Below are positions 1-8,136 of a stretch of 15,122 bases of DNA, in pieces; the first letter of the stretch is position 1; each line of letters begins with the position of its first letter. Position numbers and translations under genes: made by a program. Source of the stretch: JAWVYT01 sp046483065 (GTDB lineage Bacteria > Gemmatimonadota > Gemmatimonadetes > Longimicrobiales > RSA9); assembly GCA_046483065.1 (NCBI GenBank), contig JAWODW010000083.1:1-15122 (forward strand), written 5' to 3'. The notes under the pieces were generated by a model that was given only the letters and a program-made list of their open reading frames with translations, made no database searches and was not told the DNA's origin.

Positions 1-392
1 ATCCCGGGCCGGACTATGTCATAGGGGATCTCCTTGCCCCACCCTTTCCCGATCGCAGCTTCGACCTGGTTCTTCTGCCGCACGCACTGCACCATCTCGA
101 CCGTGATGATGCGGTCATGGCATTGCGGGAGGCGGCGCGTGTAACCCGTGGGATGCTGCTCGTGCTGGACCTGGTCCCTTCCCGTCTCGCCGCCGCTGCC
201 TTTCGATGGGCCGGTTGGGCATTGCGCTTGCATTGGGCCAGTCGTCACGACGGCGTTGTCTCGATTCGAAACGCCCATGCCCCGACACAGCTGGCGCAAA
301 TGGCCCGGGAGGCAGGGTTACGGGGCTTCCAGGTGGAAACCCACCCCTTCTGGCGCGTGACGCTCACATGGAATGGCGACATTGACCCGTGA
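1..392 (+). CDS. Class I SAM-dependent methyltransferase, C-terminal part (5' truncated)
   Basis: The frame is open from the left edge (first full codon at base 3) and stops with TGA at 390-392, giving about 129 visible residues. The visible N-terminal part reads GDLLAPPFPDRSFDLVLLP followed by HALHHL, the usual pattern of Rossmann-fold methyltransferases around motifs II-III (acidic residue, PF.D.SFD, hydrophobic strand, then a His-rich helix). The SAM-binding glycine loop must lie off the window. A second hydrophobic strand (MLLVLDLVPS) follows at about residues 50-59. The C-terminal portion has no motif I recognise. It ends 16 bp before the preferred start of the type III polyketide synthase, on the same strand, so the two are probably co-transcribed and it may methylate the polyketide product. 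That role is inferred from position only. UbiE/COQ5-like small-molecule methyltransferases are the nearest general type. The methyltransferase fold is fairly sure; the substrate is unknown. Confidence 0.8.
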   Translation, partial: PGPDYVIGDLLAPPFPDRSFDLVLLPHALHHLDRDDAVMALREAARVTRGMLLVLDLVPSRLAAAAFRWAGWALRLHWASRHDGVVSIRNAHAPTQLAQMAREAGLRGFQVETHPFWRVTLTWNGDIDP

Positions 393-408
393 ATCGAGAG
401 ATCGATCG

Positions 409-1461
409 ATGAATCATCCCACGATCCTGGCGACTGCGACCGCCGTACCGCCTGTAGAAATCCCGCAGACTCTGGCTCGGGACTACGCCGAGCGTCGGTT
501 TGACGGCCATTTGCGGGGGCTGCAGCGGTACCTCAAGGTCTTCGACCATTCCGAGATCGATACACGGTTCGTCTGCGAACCGCCCGACTGGTTCGAAGAT
601 TCGAAGGGATTCGCGGAAAAGAACAACACCTACATCAAGTGGGCGCTGGAGCTGACGACTCGAGTGGCCGGCGAGGCCCTGCGGCAGGCAAATGTGCGGT
701 CGGATGAAGTGGATACGGTGATATTCGTCTCCTCCACCGGCCTCTCGACACCCTCGATTGATGCACACGCGATGGAAGGGATCGGACTGTCCCCTCATGT
801 GAATCGTCTGCCGATGTGGGGACTCGGCTGTTCCGGTGGTGTTGCCGGGCTGGCGAGGGCGGCTGATATCATCCGCGCACGGCCGGACGCGAAGGTGTTG
901 CTGATCGCGCTGGAGCTGTGCAGCCTGACCTTTCTGTTCGACGACTTCAGTCTGCAGAACCTCGTGGCGCTGGCGCTGTTCGGGGACGGAGCCGCGGCGG
1001 TGGTGCTGGGCGGGAAGGGGGAAGGCCCGCAGGTGAGGGCGTCACGTTCCACCACCTGGCCCACGCACGCCGACAGCGCCGGGTGGACCATCCTCGACGA
1101 AGGGATGCAGGTGGTGTTCGCCCGTGAACTGCCGGAGATTACACGAGATCGTGGCGCGGAAGACATCACGGGGTTTCTGACAGATCATGGAACTTCCCCC
1201 GGCACGGTGGACCATTTCCTCTTTCACCCCGGGGGCGTGAAAGTGATGCAGGCGTACGACGAGGCGCTGGGGTTGAACAGGGACGCCCTGGACCGGTCTC
1301 GCAAGATCATGCGACGGTACGGCAACATTTCCTCCCCGACTGCGTTGTTTGTGCTAGATGACCTGTTGCGGGACACTTCCAGCCGCAGTGGTACGGCGTT
1401 GCTGCATGCGCTGGGGCCGGGGTTCACTTCGGAGAACGTGCTGTTGGAACTGGGCAGATGA
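409..1461 (+). CDS. Type III polyketide synthase (chalcone/stilbene synthase family)
   Basis: A 350-residue homodimer-type ketosynthase expected to extend an acyl-CoA starter with malonyl-CoA and cyclise it to a pyrone, resorcinol or related ring. Family hallmarks are present: the nucleophile in GLGCSGG (Cys141), His273 in FHPGG, Asn306 in YGNISS, the FGDGAAAVVL strand and the C-terminal GPGFTSE signature. The Cys-His-Asn triad is therefore complete and length is normal (about 350-390). I chose the ATG at 409 because family members begin close to the ATAVPP strand (MNHPTILATATAVPP) and GAGAG lies upstream. An in-frame ATG at 373 would add 12 residues and overlap the methyltransferase by 20 bp. 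Bacterial relatives include alkylpyrone and alkylresorcinol synthases and the mycobacterial PKS10/11/18 group. The starter unit and product cannot be read from the sequence. The upstream methyltransferase suggests a methylated product. Transcription ends facing katG. Confidence 0.93.
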   Translation: MNHPTILATATAVPPVEIPQTLARDYAERRFDGHLRGLQRYLKVFDHSEIDTRFVCEPPDWFEDSKGFAEKNNTYIKWALELTTRVAGEALRQANVRSDEVDTVIFVSSTGLSTPSIDAHAMEGIGLSPHVNRLPMWGLGCSGGVAGLARAADIIRARPDAKVLLIALELCSLTFLFDDFSLQNLVALALFGDGAAAVVLGGKGEGPQVRASRSTTWPTHADSAGWTILDEGMQVVFARELPEITRDRGAEDITGFLTDHGTSPGTVDHFLFHPGGVKVMQAYDEALGLNRDALDRSRKIMRRYGNISSPTALFVLDDLLRDTSSRSGTALLHALGPGFTSENVLLELGR

Positions 1462-1520
1462 GGGTGCTCTCTCAATGGGTGGTGCCGCGCCAGTGCGACG
1501 CGGGGCGACGCCAAAGAAAC

Positions 1521-1554
1521 GGGTGGCGCCCCGGAACCTCCCGGAACGCCACCC
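1521..1554 (-). terminator. Probable terminator between convergent PKS and katG genes
   Basis: Arms gggtggcg (1521-1528) and cgccaccc (1547-1554) pair perfectly, and an inner ccgg/ccgg (1531-1534, 1541-1544) can extend the stem after a short internal loop. On the minus strand the hairpin is followed by GTTTCTTTGG, a modest T-rich stretch, so it fits best as the katG terminator. On the plus strand it lies about 60 bp after the PKS stop without a T tract, so it could act only weakly there. It is seen by eye; folding energy was not computed. Confidence 0.5.
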
Positions 1555-1607
1555 GCGTCGCTGCCATCGGACCGGCCTGATCAGCACCGGCCGCGCCGGG
1601 CCCGGCC

Positions 1608-3827
<2,220 letters not shown>

Positions 3828-3864
3828 GAGCCTCCCGTTCCTGTCTTCTGATGAGCTCCGTGTT

Positions 3865-3880
3865 CGGGCCCGACGGCCCG
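3865..3880 (-). other. Small GC hairpin in the katG leader
   Basis: cgggcc (3865-3870) and ggcccg (3875-3880) form a perfect 6-bp stem over a 4-base loop, 38 bp upstream of the katG start codon and downstream of the AT-rich palindrome. There is no T tract, so it is not a convincing terminator for the upstream regulator gene. It may simply be a stable element of the katG mRNA leader. In DNA of this composition a 6-bp GC stem can arise by chance. Confidence 0.3.
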
Positions 3881-3895
3881 TCCTGGTTCGTGGCG

Positions 3896-3912
3896 TCAAT
3901 AATAACTATTGA
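3896..3912. promoter_or_regulatory. AT-rich palindrome upstream of katG, candidate operator/promoter
   Basis: The sequence tcaata-ataac-tattga is a perfect 6-bp inverted repeat with a 5-bp spacer, and nearly all A/T in an otherwise very GC-rich stretch. It lies about 70 bp upstream of the katG start and about 85 bp after the stop of the Rrf2-family gene. Rrf2 regulators commonly bind AT-rich dyads overlapping promoters. The minus strand also reads TATTAT inside the palindrome, a possible -10 element, but I see no good -35 at the right distance. The operator role is inferred from symmetry and context. Confidence 0.45.
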
Positions 3913-3997
3913 TACCAGATCCCGCACCCCGGGGCTGCCCTGGGTCGAATCGGTCCGGCGGGTAGGGATGGACCGTGGGCAGCGAAAGGGGCTGCGG

Positions 3998-4396
3998 CTA
4001 CTCGGTCCCGTTCAAGAGCTGGGCCACCGTGGTCTGGCGGAGAGGGTTCCACACCTGGTTGGAGACCGTCTTCCAGCGGGCGTGCACATGGCACGGCGTC
4101 CGTTCGGAGCACCGATCGCTGCTGACGAGGCAGGCGTCCTTCGGGGCCGGGTCGTCCACGACCTCGATAATCTGGGCCAGCGTCAGGGTCTCGGGGTCCG
4201 CTCTCAGGGTGAACCCGCCCGTGGGGCCGCGGCGGCTGTCGACCACGCCCGCGCCGGCGAGGGCGTGGAGCGTCTTGCTCATGTAGTTGGCCGGCGCGCC
4301 GAGGTGTTCGGCGATGTCCGCGGCCTTGACCGGGTCGGGGCCGTTCACGGCCAGATGGAGGATGGCGCGAACGGCGTGCTCGGCGGTGCGAGACAT
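3998..4396 (-). CDS. Rrf2-family transcriptional regulator with three-cysteine cluster motif
   Basis: Winged-helix regulator of the IscR/NsrR/CymR family, 132 residues from this start, a usual size. The N terminus (MSRTAEHAVRAILHLA) matches the first Rrf2 helix. The recognition helix region (APANYMSKTLHALAGAGVV) and the wing SRRGPTGGFTL follow in the expected order. Three cysteines in DACLVSSDRCSERTPC (Cys89, Cys96, Cys102; spacing C-x6-C-x5-C) sit where Fe-S-binding members carry their ligands, so an Fe-S redox, NO or peroxide sensor is plausible. The start is uncertain: an in-frame ATG at 4423 and a TTG at 4432 add 9 or 12 residues, and none has a strong ribosome-binding site. I prefer 4396 because family members start directly at this helix. 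It lies between tlpA and katG on the same strand, and katG is its most likely target. The exact subfamily is unknown. Confidence 0.9.
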   Translation of the reverse strand: MSRTAEHAVRAILHLAVNGPDPVKAADIAEHLGAPANYMSKTLHALAGAGVVDSRRGPTGGFTLRADPETLTLAQIIEVVDDPAPKDACLVSSDRCSERTPCHVHARWKTVSNQVWNPLRQTTVAQLLNGTE

Positions 4397-4497
4397 GAAC
4401 CGGGGTGCATCCGATGTAGGCATCGCCAACAACCTAATGGGTCCCGGCTGGGGAAGGGAAGACCGGATCGGGGCAGCCGTGTTGCCGGTGGCTCGAC

Positions 4498-5076
4498 TCA
4501 GTCGAGCAGCCTCCGGATCGCAGCCCGGAGCGCGGGCTCCGCGTAATAGCCTTCGACCCGGTGGACGATGCGGCCCTCGCGGTTGATGAGGATGGACGTG
4601 GGCAGGACGTTGGCGCCGCCGTAGGCCCGGACCGTGGCGCCCGTCGGGAACCCGATGGGGTACGTGATCTCCCGCTGGCGGACCCAGTCGGCCACGGTGC
4701 TGCGCACGCCCCGGTCCACGGAGAGCCCCACGATGGTGAAGCCCTGGTCACCGTAGTCTTCCCAGACGTCCTGGAACCCGGGCATCTCGAGGCGGCACGG
4801 GGGGCACCAGGTGGCCCAGAAGTTGACCAGCACCACCTGCCCGCGAAGCTCGGCCAGCCGGATCGTGTCACCGTCCAGCGTCTCGACGGTGAAGTCCGGG
4901 GCCGGCTCGTTGGTCCCGCCCAGTCCTATGGCGGCGCTCACCTGGGGGCCGAACCGCCAGAGGAGAACCCCGATGACCAGTACCCAGAGGCCCCAGTCCA
5001 CGCCTCGTCGGAGCCATAGCTTCCAGCCGGTCGGGCGCCGGGGCTCGTCGTCGGGCGTCTGTGCCGGATCCGTCAT
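4498..5076 (-). CDS. Membrane-anchored TlpA/ResA-like thioredoxin-fold protein
   Basis: A 192-residue protein with a single N-terminal membrane segment (about residues 26-41, WVLVIGVLLW) preceded by Arg/Lys-rich sequence, which puts the C-terminal domain outside the cytoplasm. The domain runs from about residue 58 (APDFTVETLDGDTIRLAELRG) and has the AhpC-TSA/Redoxin layout. The redox motif is WCPPC (Cys91, Cys94) in NFWATWCPPCRLEMP, as in TlpA, ResA and CcmG. The cis-proline is in VLPTSILI. Likely role: thiol-disulfide exchange on envelope proteins, for example reducing apocytochrome c or delivering electrons to another thiol enzyme. No cytochrome maturation gene is visible beside it, so the partner is unknown. 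GAGG lies 4 bp before the ATG at 5076. The rrf2 and katG genes follow on the same strand (about 100 bp, then 170 bp), consistent with a redox-stress group. Confidence 0.92.
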   Translation of the reverse strand: MTDPAQTPDDEPRRPTGWKLWLRRGVDWGLWVLVIGVLLWRFGPQVSAAIGLGGTNEPAPDFTVETLDGDTIRLAELRGQVVLVNFWATWCPPCRLEMPGFQDVWEDYGDQGFTIVGLSVDRGVRSTVADWVRQREITYPIGFPTGATVRAYGGANVLPTSILINREGRIVHRVEGYYAEPALRAAIRRLLD

Positions 5077-5106
5077 GCATCCTCGAGTGTAGGTGATACG
5101 GTGTGC

Positions 5107-5153
5107 GGGTCGCCGGGCGGGCGACCCATCCCGTCACCCAACCCCGTGACGGG
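5107..5153. promoter_or_regulatory. Two tandem perfect hairpins in the divergent tlpA / zinc-finger intergenic region
   Basis: Hairpin A pairs gggtcgcc (5107-5114) with ggcgaccc (5120-5127) over 5 bases. Hairpin B pairs cccgtcac (5130-5137) with gtgacggg (5146-5153) over 8 bases. The two 8-bp perfect stems are separated by only 2 bases and fill most of the 105-bp gap between divergently transcribed genes. They could be paired operator dyads or a structured 5' leader of the zinc-finger gene that starts at 5182. Neither is followed by a T tract, so terminators are unlikely. The structure is seen directly; function is inferred. Confidence 0.45.
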
Positions 5154-5181
5154 CTGCAGGGTTCCACGAGCGCGGACAGCC

Positions 5182-5523
5182 ATGACGTCAACGAATGGGC
5201 TCGAGCGAGACGACCGCGACCGCCGGGAAGCGCTGGAGGCGGAGCTCCGGAAGGCGATGCAGCAGGCCGGGATCACCGGGCGGGCCATCGAGTCGGTCAT
5301 GAGCGCCGGCTGCCGGCTGGACGGGATCGGGGCAGGGGGCGTGCCGGAAACGCTGGCTCAGTCGGACCGGCGGGTGCGAGCCCGGGTCGAGGCGCTGGCG
5401 GCTGCGCTGGACCGGCTGGACGCCGGGCGCTACGGCCGCTGTCAGCTGTGCGGCGAGTCCATCACGGACGCTCGCCTCGATGTGCTGCCCGCGGCCACGC
5501 GCTGCCGGGCGTGCGCCGACTGA
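5182..5523 (+). CDS. TraR/DksA-family C4 zinc-finger protein
   Basis: A 113-residue protein with an N-terminal helical, charged region and a C-terminal zinc finger. The finger reads GRYGRCQLCGESI...RLDVLP...CRAC: Cys87, Cys90, Cys108 and Cys111 in C-x2-C-x17-C-x2-C, the standard DksA/TraR pattern. Residues 8-30 and 60-80 look like the two arms of the coiled coil that enters the RNA polymerase secondary channel in DksA. The acidic tip motif DxxDxA of true DksA is not evident, and the protein is shorter than E. coli DksA (151 residues). It is therefore a DksA-like or YocK-type paralogue rather than certain DksA. The ATG at 5182 is preferred; the frame is open upstream to a GTG at 5101, but that stretch is occupied by the tandem hairpins. 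It is divergent from tlpA and convergent with the FKBP gene. A role in transcription regulation is inferred from family only. Confidence 0.85.
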   Translation: MTSTNGLERDDRDRREALEAELRKAMQQAGITGRAIESVMSAGCRLDGIGAGGVPETLAQSDRRVRARVEALAAALDRLDAGRYGRCQLCGESITDARLDVLPAATRCRACAD

Positions 5524-5545
5524 GCGGCAACGGGTCCAACGAGAA

Positions 5546-5573
5546 CGGGCCGCCCCCGTCCGGGAGTGGCCCG
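5546..5573. terminator. Bidirectional hairpin terminator between zinc-finger and FKBP genes
   Basis: Bases 5546-5557 pair with 5562-5573 around a 4-base loop: cgggcc and ggcccg at the base, then a G-U pair, a C-G pair, one C-A mismatch and three C-G pairs. It lies 22 bp after the stop of the plus-strand zinc-finger gene and 30 bp beyond the stop of the minus-strand FKBP gene, the usual position for a shared terminator of convergent genes. T-runs are poor on both sides (CCCTTCGCG on plus, GTTCTCGTTGG on minus), so efficiency is uncertain. Confidence 0.5.
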
Positions 5574-5603
5574 CCCTTCGCGTCTTCGCGCCCCTTCGCG
5601 CCC

Positions 5604-6035
5604 CTACTTGATCTCCATTAGCTCCACGTCGAACGTGAGCGGCTTGCCCGCCAGCGGGTGGTTCAGGTCGAGGGTGATGGACTCGTCCTCGATGCCGGTG
5701 ATGGTGGCGACCCGGTTCTGCCCGGGCGCGACCTGCACCTGGACCTGTCGGCCGACTTCCGGCTCGGACTCCTGCGGGAACTGGTCCCGGTCCACGTCCA
5801 CGACCAGGTCCTCCCGGGGCTCGCCGTATCCCTCTTCGGGATCGAGGGTGACCTCCCGGCTCTCCCCGACCTCGAGCCCTTCCACGGCCCGGTCGAAGCC
5901 CGGAATCACCTGCCCACTTCCGACCTCGAACTCCAGGGGCTCACGCTCCCGGGAGCTGTCGAATACCTCGCCGTCCTCGAGTTTGCCTGTATAGTGAACT
6001 GCGACGGTGTCGCCTTTCTGCGCTGCCTGCGCCAC
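5604..6035 (-). CDS. SlyD-like FKBP-type peptidyl-prolyl cis-trans isomerase
   Basis: A 143-residue cytoplasmic prolyl isomerase and chaperone. The FKBP core is seen in VAVHYTGKLEDGEVFDSS, then LEFEVGSGQVIPGFDRAVEGLEVGE, and closes with PLTFDVELMEI at the C terminus. Between them (about residues 68-122) sits the insert-in-flap domain typical of SlyD and archaeal FKBPs, starting EEGYGEP and ending NHPLAGK. The His/Cys-rich metal-binding tail of E. coli SlyD is absent, so it is the short SlyD/SlpA type. The start is a GTG at 6035 with GGAGG four bases upstream; the frame stays open to 6104, but that part lacks FKBP similarity. The protein is strikingly acidic. It follows the SCCPDH-like gene on the same strand after about 135 bp, so it may have its own promoter. 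Confidence 0.93.
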   Translation of the reverse strand: MAQAAQKGDTVAVHYTGKLEDGEVFDSSREREPLEFEVGSGQVIPGFDRAVEGLEVGESREVTLDPEEGYGEPREDLVVDVDRDQFPQESEPEVGRQVQVQVAPGQNRVATITGIEDESITLDLNHPLAGKPLTFDVELMEIK

Positions 6036-6039
6036 GAGA

Positions 6040-6044
6040 CCTCC
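6040..6044 (-). promoter_or_regulatory. Ribosome-binding site that fixes the FKBP GTG start
   Basis: The minus strand reads GGAGG-tctc-GTG, a full Shine-Dalgarno core four bases before the GTG at 6035. No comparable site precedes the in-frame ATG further upstream (6104), and the first residues after the GTG match where SlyD-type proteins usually begin. Confidence 0.75.
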
Positions 6045-6170
6045 ATCATCTTCGGATCGTTTCGGCGACGCGCTGCCGCCGGCTTGGTAGGGCGTACACG
6101 GCAATCGGCATGCCGTTCCGAGGCCGGAGGCGGCTGCGGTCGCGGGCGCCCGGGCGGGGCGCGGATCGTC

Positions 6171-7271
6171 TCAGCGCGGCGTCGGCTCCAGCACCAGACG
6201 TACGCCGCGGGGGGCGAGGGAGTCGAGGAACGTCCGGGGGCGGAGGAGCTGGGCCGGCGCGAGAACGCCGGCCGGTGCGTCGGGCGCCATCGCCCGGCGA
6301 GCGCCACGGACGGTGGCAGCGGCGGTGAGCCCGTACGGGTCGGTGCCCTGGACCTCCGCGGCCCGACGGGTGCCGTCGGGGCCTTCGAGCTCCACCCGGA
6401 TGGTGAAGGCGCTGTTCTCCCGCTCCGCCGGCGTCGGGTCCGGCTTCCGGGCCACCAGCGGTTCCAGCAAGGGGCGCAGGATCGGGATCACCAGGGGGAG
6501 TATCGGAGCGACTACCGGCACGAGCCTCGCCGTGGTGGACCTCATGACCATCCAGCCCCGGGCCTCGGTCGTTTCCAGGTAGCGGGGCACCGTCACCACT
6601 TCACCGGCGCCGAAGGCCACGGCGTGGAGTGTGCGGCCGGAGGCCAGCCTTACCGTGCGGTGGCGGAAGCCGGGTGGTCGGAGTCGGAACCTGCCGTCGC
6701 GACGGACGTAGGCTTTCCGCCCCAGCATCCGGAGGACGGTCCGTCGCGTGCCCACCGAGCTGGCGGCTCCGCCCCATGCGTAGAAGACGTCGAGGGAGCG
6801 GACCGGGGTGACCAGCCCTTCGGCGGCCACGGCCGCCGCGCAGTCGCCGAGTGCGTACTCGAAGGCCATGGCGTTGACCACCGCCACGCCGGCCGTTTCC
6901 GCCGCCGTGTGGTGACGCTCCCGCATGGCGCGCATGAACGGCTGCTCGCCCGTGGTGTCGAGGTAATGGGCGCCGGCCCGGATGCACGCCCGGATCACCG
7001 GCTCACCCAGCTCCGTGAACGGGCCCGCCGTGTTGATCACGGCGTCGCCCGGCTGGATCAGGGCGTTCAGCGACGACGGGTCGGTCACGTCCACGGTCTG
7101 CGTAGCCCCGGCGCCGACCTCCTCCGCCACGGCGGCGAGGCGGGCGGGGTCCCGGGCGGCCAGGATCACCGGCGGGTCGTGCGGTGCGGGGCTGCGCCAG
7201 AGCTCGCGGGCTACGAGCGCGCCGGTGTATCCAGTGGCGCCGATGACCACGATGGCCGGCTCTCTCTTCAT
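6171..7271 (-). CDS. Saccharopine dehydrogenase-like oxidoreductase (SCCPDH / trans-acting enoyl reductase type)
   Basis: A 366-residue protein with an N-terminal Rossmann domain: VVIGATGYTGALVARELW (GATGYTG at 11-17) and the basic residue in ILAARDPARL. Next comes the family signature NTAGPFTELGEPVIRAC (about 80-96) and YLDTTGE (103-109). This pattern belongs to the saccharopine-dehydrogenase-like group that includes human SCCPDH and the mycobacterial trans-acting enoyl reductases, not to true lysine-pathway saccharopine dehydrogenases. A hydrophobic, Pro-rich segment at about 250-273 (VPVVAPILPLVIPILRPLLE) could contact membrane or lipid. The substrate is unknown; NAD(P)H-dependent reduction of a lipid-like molecule is the best inference. 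The ATG at 7271 is preceded by GGGGAGG and overlaps the stop of the upstream CPBP protease gene in ATGA, so translation is probably coupled. The same frame stays open well upstream, but that reflects base composition rather than a fusion. Confidence 0.88.
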   Translation of the reverse strand: MKREPAIVVIGATGYTGALVARELWRSPAPHDPPVILAARDPARLAAVAEEVGAGATQTVDVTDPSSLNALIQPGDAVINTAGPFTELGEPVIRACIRAGAHYLDTTGEQPFMRAMRERHHTAAETAGVAVVNAMAFEYALGDCAAAVAAEGLVTPVRSLDVFYAWGGAASSVGTRRTVLRMLGRKAYVRRDGRFRLRPPGFRHRTVRLASGRTLHAVAFGAGEVVTVPRYLETTEARGWMVMRSTTARLVPVVAPILPLVIPILRPLLEPLVARKPDPTPAERENSAFTIRVELEGPDGTRRAAEVQGTDPYGLTAAATVRGARRAMAPDAPAGVLAPAQLLRPRTFLDSLAPRGVRLVLEPTPR

Positions 7272-8044
7272 TGCATGCCTCCCCATATTACGTGCCAAAA
7301 GATGTCGACCCAGAAATGGACCCCGATGGCGGCCAGGAGACCATAGCGGCGCAGGAGTACGGCGGCCACCAGGGAGAGGAATCCGTTCATGATCAGGAGC
7401 TCCAGCAGGAGGATCGGCGCGAGAGAAGCGGAGGCCGGGTCGCCCTCTCCCACGAGGTAGAGGAAGCTCGGCAGGTGCGCACTCGTGAAGGCTCCTGCAG
7501 AGAAGAGGGCGACGGCCCAGAACACGCCCTCTCGGCCACGCGGTGTCTTCACCAGCCGACTCAGCAGCCAGTAGCCGCCACCGACCAGGAAGAGCCGAAA
7601 GATGATCTCCTCCCCGATGGCAGCGGTAATCGATGCGACCACCGAGATCGGAAACGGTGGGTGAGGCAGCGCACCGATCCCGTTGTGAGCGGCCAGGAGG
7701 TTGTCCACGGCAATGAAGAGGAGACCCAGAAGCACGCCGAGCGTGGCGGGAAGCGCGAACCGCTGGCGGGCCGAGACGCCCTCGTCCCAGATGCCGGCGA
7801 AGTCCACGGCCCGGACGGCACGGAGCCCGAGGTATCCGAGGCCGCCGTAGACCGTGGCGATGCCCACGAGGGTGACCAGCGCCATAACGGGCCGAGGCGC
7901 CGGGAGCTCCTGGGCGCCGGGCATCCCCGTCGGCCCGCCGGTACCCGGCAGGAGAACGGCCATACCACTGAGAAGGGCGAGCAAGGCCACCAGCAGCCAG
8001 TACGTCCGGTTCGCCCGGGTCCGGTCGACAGCGAGATCGCTCAT
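7268..8044 (-). CDS. CPBP-family intramembrane glutamic protease (Rce1/Abi type)
   Basis: A 258-residue multi-span membrane protein. The three conserved CPBP motifs are present in order: EExxxR as GEEIIFR (Glu145, Glu146, Arg150), FxxxH as FTSAH (Phe186, His190), and HFxxD-type as HFWVD (His243, Asp247). Hydrophobic segments lie at about 14-33, 53-74, 99-118, 133-160, 175-190, 207-232 and 236-252. Family members include eukaryotic Rce1, which cleaves prenylated CAAX proteins, and many bacterial proteins linked to bacteriocin immunity or of unknown substrate. The start at 8044 has GAGGA five bases upstream; an in-frame ATG at 8080 lies directly against the cold-shock gene terminator and is less likely. 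The gene shares a 4-bp overlap with the SCCPDH-like gene downstream, so the two may act in one process. The substrate is unknown. Confidence 0.9.
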   Translation of the reverse strand: MSDLAVDRTRANRTYWLLVALLALLSGMAVLLPGTGGPTGMPGAQELPAPRPVMALVTLVGIATVYGGLGYLGLRAVRAVDFAGIWDEGVSARQRFALPATLGVLLGLLFIAVDNLLAAHNGIGALPHPPFPISVVASITAAIGEEIIFRLFLVGGGYWLLSRLVKTPRGREGVFWAVALFSAGAFTSAHLPSFLYLVGEGDPASASLAPILLLELLIMNGFLSLVAAVLLRRYGLLAAIGVHFWVDIFWHVIWGGMQ

Positions 8045-8080
8045 CTGTTCCTCGGGATGCGAATGGCCGCCCAAAGACAA

Positions 8081-8110
8081 CGGCCGCTCCCGGTTTCCCG
8101 GGAGCGGCCG
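8081..8110 (-). terminator. Strong rho-independent terminator of the cold-shock gene
   Basis: cggccgctcccgg (8081-8093) pairs perfectly with ccgggagcggccg (8098-8110): a 13-bp, nearly all-GC stem over a 4-base loop. On the minus strand it is followed by TTGTCTTTGG. It begins 26 bp after the stop of the cold-shock gene and ends before the protease gene start at 8044, so it should separate the two transcripts. This is the clearest terminator hairpin in the window by stem length. Confidence 0.85.
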
Positions 8111-8136
8111 CTCCTACACGGTGGTCCGTGAGTCGG

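Noticed and set aside
3828..3899. Longer KatG N terminus
   Set aside because: The extension is Arg/Thr/Ser-rich, would cover the probable promoter and operator, and the ATG at 3827 has a strong Shine-Dalgarno and the conserved CPVAHG context.
4433..4497. Possible terminator or small gene between tlpA and the Rrf2 gene
   Set aside because: I see no stem with a T tract and no start with a ribosome-binding site in these 65 bases.
5576..5600. Three copies of CTTCGCG near the FKBP stop
   Set aside because: The spacing is irregular (8 and 10 bp), there are only three short copies, and the composition is biased. No known element fits.
5658..7346. Very long plus-strand open frame opposite the FKBP and SCCPDH-like genes
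   Set aside because: It is antisense to well-identified genes with good ribosome-binding sites, its translation is Gly/Arg-rich low-complexity, and high GC routinely leaves such shadow frames open.
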